From: Gammaproteobacteria bacterium
Lineage (GTDB): Bacteria; Pseudomonadota; Gammaproteobacteria; Enterobacterales; Psychrobiaceae
Direction: 5' to 3'
DNA length: 8,807 bases
NCBI GenBank assembly: GCA_013214885.1
Contig: JABSRS010000120.1
Location: forward strand, 1-8,807
Both the position numbers and the translations under genes were made by a program. Positions within the stretch are counted from its first letter, which is position 1. Each line of letters begins with the position of its first letter. The notes beneath the pieces were generated by a model that was not told the DNA's origin, made no database searches, and worked only from the letters and a program-made list of their open reading frames with translations. Shown here piece by piece: positions 6,702-8,807 of this stretch.

Positions 6702-6953
6702 TTATTTAAACCAGACTTTACCACCGATCATTTTATAAGCTGGGGTGCCACGGATTAGCATCTCGCGAGCAAAGATTTGTTGGCAGTTAGGGCATTGGCA
6801 CGAAATGAGGGTGTAATCGTCAACGATCCGCTCTTTAAAGCATTTTATTAACGCCCCTTTGCCACCCTTGCGATATTTAAATAATTTAGCTTTGCATTTA
6901 AAGCAGAATATTTCGACGGTTTTAGTCGGGCCTTTTTTATTCGGTTTTGCCAT
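6702..6953 (-). CDS. Small zinc-ribbon protein of unknown function
   Basis: This 83-residue basic protein has two cysteine knuckles, CFKC (17-20) and CPNC (54-57), with extra Cys at 38 and 52. The pattern predicts a zinc ribbon. Between them lies the Lys-rich stretch KYRKGGKGALIKC (26-38), and the C-terminal part has IRGTPAYKMIGGKVWF. Nucleic-acid or protein binding is plausible, but I do not recognise a named family and assign no function. The ATG at 6951-6953 is the only usable in-frame start: the frame meets TGA at 6975-6977 upstream, with no start codon between. The start region is a perfect 13-base tandem duplication, so a second ATG lies 13 bases upstream in another frame. No good ribosome site stands at normal distance from the true start. 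Confidence 0.75.
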   Translation of the reverse strand: MAKPNKKGPTKTVEIFCFKCKAKLFKYRKGGKGALIKCFKERIVDDYTLISCQCPNCQQIFAREMLIRGTPAYKMIGGKVWFK

Positions 6954-6969
6954 ACTGTTTTGCCATACT
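6944..6969 (-). repeat. Perfect 13-bp tandem duplication over the zinc-ribbon start codon
   Basis: AGTATGGCAAAAC (minus strand) occurs twice in a row, at 6957-6969 and 6944-6956. Each copy carries an ATG. The upstream ATG (6964-6966) opens a nine-codon frame, MAKQYGKTE, ending at TAA 6937-6939, so it overlaps the true start in a different frame. An ATG at 6976-6978 is in frame with this short frame. Confidence 0.85.
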
Positions 6970-6993
6970 CTTTTTCATAAAAAGATTAAGTAA

Positions 6994-7026
6994 TCATAAA
7001 TCCCGATAATTTACCGAGATTTATGA
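6994..7026 (-). terminator. Probable terminator of the exported-protein gene
   Basis: TCATAAATC (6994-7002) and GATTTATGA (7018-7026) pair exactly; after one mismatch two further G-C pairs extend the stem. The hairpin is 22 bases past the minus-strand stop at 7049. The next bases on that strand are T-rich, with five T in a row slightly downstream. Confidence 0.45.
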
Positions 7027-7048
7027 CAACAGAGAGTGTTTTATTGGT

Positions 7049-7747
7049 TTAAAACTTTTCGTTTAACGCTTGTTGAATTTTTTCTAATTCCTCAGCCGAA
7101 AACTGACCGTGATTAATCATTTTTAAAATCGCATCAACATGACCTTTTAGCACTAGATTCGAATCACCGAAATTTACTCTAAATTCACTGCCGTCAGTTC
7201 TTATGATGTTGCTACCACCAGCGTCAATCACTATCACTCGATGCTCCTCTGAATCAGCTTCAGCACCGTCGCTAACTCGATGAATACGGTTAATCGTTCT
7301 GACTTGATAAAAATCACCCAGCAGGTCGATCATTTGTGAGCTATTGAGTAAATCATCTAACTGATCCAGTTCCGCCATTTCAGCACTAAGATCGACCTGG
7401 AAGCCCCGCTTACCATGATCAGTAAGTTTGTGAATTTCTATCTTGTGCTTGGCATTATCAAGGGTCTCGCGCATACTTTCCAGCGATGCTTTTATTTTAG
7501 CCATGGTATCGCGATCGAGACCTTGAAGTTTGTCATCAAGCGCATCAAGATTTTTTAAGTCATCAAACGACACAATAAATACCTGATCGTCATCATCGTT
7601 TGTAACATGGATCCTTACATCCTTGCCACGTTCGGCACTAATCTCAATTTCCCGTTCAACAACAATTTCCTCGGCAATCGATGGCATCGCAACCATAAGC
7701 GCTGGCGCAAATAACGAACTAATGAGTGATTTAGTAAATAAATTCAT
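7049..7747 (-). CDS. Exported acidic protein of unknown function
   Basis: I do not recognise this 232-residue protein. Residues 1-25 form a clear Sec signal peptide (MNLFTKSLISSLFAPALMVA, then PSIA before EE), so the mature protein is probably periplasmic. No lipobox or later membrane segment is seen. The mature part is strongly acidic, with NDDDD (50-54) and many Asp/Glu. It alternates short strand-like pieces (VRIHVT, VFIVSF, HRVIVIDAG) with helix-like segments (about 62-108 and 120-145). Residues 178-201 (GGSN..RTDGSEFRVNFGDSNLVLKG) look like a beta hairpin. The ATG has AAGGGA about eight bases upstream. It is divergent from a sensor kinase, with operator-like repeats between, so it may be a target or accessory sensor of that system; this is inference. 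Confidence 0.8.
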   Translation of the reverse strand: MNLFTKSLISSLFAPALMVAMPSIAEEIVVEREIEISAERGKDVRIHVTNDDDDQVFIVSFDDLKNLDALDDKLQGLDRDTMAKIKASLESMRETLDNAKHKIEIHKLTDHGKRGFQVDLSAEMAELDQLDDLLNSSQMIDLLGDFYQVRTINRIHRVSDGAEADSEEHRVIVIDAGGSNIIRTDGSEFRVNFGDSNLVLKGHVDAILKMINHGQFSAEELEKIQQALNEKF

Positions 7748-7859
7748 AACACTTTCCCTTCTGAGTTTAATAATATATGTGGTATCACAAATATCATTTC
7801 AACATCCATACCAACATTGTATTAACCTAAACATCAATAAGTTAACAAATAACATTTTT

Positions 7860-7889
7860 ATTATACGATTAAAAAAGTCCTGATATCAG
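7860..7889 (-). promoter_or_regulatory. Candidate promoter of the exported-protein gene
   Basis: A perfect TATAAT on the minus strand (7860-7865) is preceded, 18 bases away, by CTGATA (7884-7889), a four-of-six -35. The -35 lies inside the first operator-like unit. The transcript would have a leader of about 105 bases. Confidence 0.42.
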
Positions 7890-7938
7890 TACTAAAAGTC
7901 CTGTTATCAGGACTTTTAGTACTGATAGCTCAAATCGA
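7876..7938. promoter_or_regulatory. Three operator-like units spaced exactly 21 bp
   Basis: Unit 1 (7876-7893, AGTCCTGATATCAGTACT) and unit 2 (7897-7914, AGTCCTGTTATCAGGACT) are near-palindromic 18-mers. Unit 3, from 7918, keeps the left half (AGTACTGATA). Starts at 7876, 7897 and 7918 are 21 bases apart, about two helical turns, so bound proteins would sit on one face. Units 2 and 3 together also give a 20-bp perfect inverted repeat (7884-7903 with 7908-7927). The array lies between candidate divergent promoters. Binding by the kinase's unseen response regulator is possible, but no known consensus is recognised. Confidence 0.6.
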
Positions 7939-7969
7939 CTGACATAACTTAATGTTTTTACGATATAAT
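7939..7969 (+). promoter_or_regulatory. Candidate promoter of the sensor-kinase gene
   Basis: A perfect TATAAT (7964-7969) is preceded by CTGACA (7939-7944), five of six to the -35 consensus, though the 19-base spacer is long. A T8 tract (7969-7976) covers the likely start of transcription. The leader would be about 130 bases and contain the whole 12-bp repeat array. Confidence 0.42.
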
Positions 7970-7990
7970 TTTTTTTAACCTTTGTGGCTC

Positions 7991-8062
7991 GAATATTGAT
8001 ATGAATATTGATATGAATATTGATATGAATATTGATATGAATATTGATATGAATATTGATAT
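7991..8062 (+). repeat. Six perfect tandem copies of a 12-bp repeat, coding-capable as MNID
   Basis: GAATATTGATAT is repeated six times without change over 72 bases, ending 42 bases before the sensor-kinase ATG. Because 12 is a multiple of three, the array stays open: from ATG 8001-8003 it reads MNID five times, then Ile-Lys and TAA (8067-8069), 22 codons. There is no clear ribosome site, so translation is unproven. Perfect short repeats usually vary in copy number by slippage. Confidence 0.92.
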
Positions 8063-8104
8063 AAAGTAATCATGCTATATATCACCCAAGGTTAAATATT
8101 TAAT

Positions 8105-8807
8105 ATGTCATTAAAACGCTATTTGTTCCTACTGGTGGCTTTGTTAATTATTGCACTAACATTAGTCCAATTAGTTTTTGTTTCCTATATCAAAGACCAG
8201 TTAAATAATGAGATTCAGACTAAATCTCAGGCACTGTCAGAGCAAGTGCTAGACTTTGTGATTGACGATCTGCCATTACGGCAGTTCAGGCAGGTCAGCC
8301 AAACGATGACCCCCGATCAAATTGCCCAGCAATATCAAATTGAGGTCACTGCTGCGCCGCAGCAAATAATCAAATTAAACGACCAATACTCTTTAGTCCT
8401 AGGTCAGCAAGGTAAGATTGTCGAATTAACCCCTCGTCGTGAACAGCAACCAACAATCCGGCTCCAACCTCACCTTAAGCAACTATTGGCTAATATTAAA
8501 ATAACTCACAGCAATGACTTTAGAAGCATCACCTTGTTGAAGCAACAAGACCAATCAATTGAGCAAAAGCTATTTGAGTTCGACCAGCAAGATTCGGTCT
8601 CTGACCGCTACTTTGGCTACCTAATTATCGTCATTGTCTTTATGGCTGGCCTAGGGTTGTTACTTGCTTATTGGCTGGCGCATCACATTAGTAAACCATT
8701 AGCCAAGCTATCAACGGGGTTTATCGCGCTTGAACAAGGAAAATTAGGCACCACTCTTGAGGTCAGCGGGGTCACCGAAATTCGTCAAACCATCAGTCGG
8801 TTTAATC
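8105..8807 (+). CDS. HAMP-domain sensor histidine kinase, N-terminal part (runs off right edge)
   Basis: The plus strand is open from ATG 8105 to the edge, 234 residues. A short cytoplasmic start is followed by membrane helix 1 (about 6-28), a Gln-rich periplasmic domain of about 140 residues (29-170), membrane helix 2 (about 171-192) and the beginning of a HAMP linker with ISKPLAKLSTGFIALEQGKLG (195-215). This build is typical of transmembrane histidine kinases; the catalytic H-box and ATPase domains would lie beyond the window. A methyl-accepting or diguanylate-cyclase output cannot be excluded. TAA at 8093-8095 blocks any longer start. The only ribosome-site candidate, AAGG at 8088-8091, is 13 bases from the ATG, suggesting weak or regulated translation. 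The leader holds the 12-bp repeats, and the upstream array is shared with the divergent exported protein. Confidence 0.8.
   Translation, partial: MSLKRYLFLLVALLIIALTLVQLVFVSYIKDQLNNEIQTKSQALSEQVLDFVIDDLPLRQFRQVSQTMTPDQIAQQYQIEVTAAPQQIIKLNDQYSLVLGQQGKIVELTPRREQQPTIRLQPHLKQLLANIKITHSNDFRSITLLKQQDQSIEQKLFEFDQQDSVSDRYFGYLIIVIVFMAGLGLLLAYWLAHHISKPLAKLSTGFIALEQGKLGTTLEVSGVTEIRQTISRFN

Noticed and set aside
7884..7927. 20-bp inverted repeat as a transcription terminator or riboswitch-like alternating hairpin
   Set aside because: The right arm can pair with either of two left arms (7873-7885 or 7884-7903), which resembles an attenuator. However, it lies upstream of both candidate start sites, no gene ends into it, and the 21-bp phasing is better explained by protein-binding sites.
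7876..8062. Replication-origin iterons or a CRISPR array
   Set aside because: There is no rep gene and I saw no DnaA boxes. The 12-bp copies have no spacers and the 21-bp units are contiguous near-palindromes, so neither origin nor CRISPR is supported.

Overview
The window looks like chromosomal DNA from an AT-rich marine gammaproteobacterium, most like the Alteromonadales (Shewanella/Colwellia-type). This rests on protein resemblance: a PatZ-type acetyltransferase, Bfd and ArfB close to their E. coli counterparts, a YiaD-like lipoprotein, a PilZ protein and a Reg_prop sensor. No rRNA, tRNA, transposase, phage gene or CRISPR array was seen, so genus is an inference.

Layout, left to right: (1) 1-622, minus strand, the N-terminal part of a secreted two-component-regulator-propeller sensor, running off the left edge. 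(2) 815-1483, minus, a YiaD-like OmpA-family lipoprotein with a GTG start. (3) 1748-4453, plus, a protein lysine acetyltransferase (PatZ/Pka) with acyl-CoA-synthetase-like and GNAT parts. (4) 4568-4759, plus, bacterioferritin-associated ferredoxin (Bfd) with a Fur-box-like sequence over its leader. (5) 4760-5683, minus, an HDAC/AcuC-family deacetylase whose stop codon abuts that of bfd. (6) 5845-6162, minus, a single-domain PilZ protein. (7) 6283-6699, plus, ribosome-rescue hydrolase ArfB with a TTG start. (8) 6702-6953, minus, a small zinc-ribbon protein. (9) 7049-7747, minus, an unrecognised acidic exported protein. (10) 8105 to the right edge, plus, the N-terminal part of a HAMP-containing sensor kinase.

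Most genes look like single transcription units: orientation keeps alternating, several ends are hairpins, and two convergent pairs meet with 0 and 2 bases between stops. Two functional themes stand out. A lysine acetyltransferase and a deacetylase-family enzyme lie within about 300 bp of each other around bfd, recalling the AcuA/AcuC acetylation switch. Several sensing genes (propeller sensor, PilZ, HAMP kinase) suggest environmental and possibly c-di-GMP signalling.

The least ordinary part is the 357-bp gap between the exported protein and the sensor kinase (7748-8104). It holds three operator-like units exactly 21 bp apart between two candidate divergent promoters, then six perfect copies of a 12-bp repeat in the probable kinase leader. 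Those copies are open as a short reading frame of MNID repeats. This is the best candidate for an undescribed regulatory arrangement, although its function is inference only.
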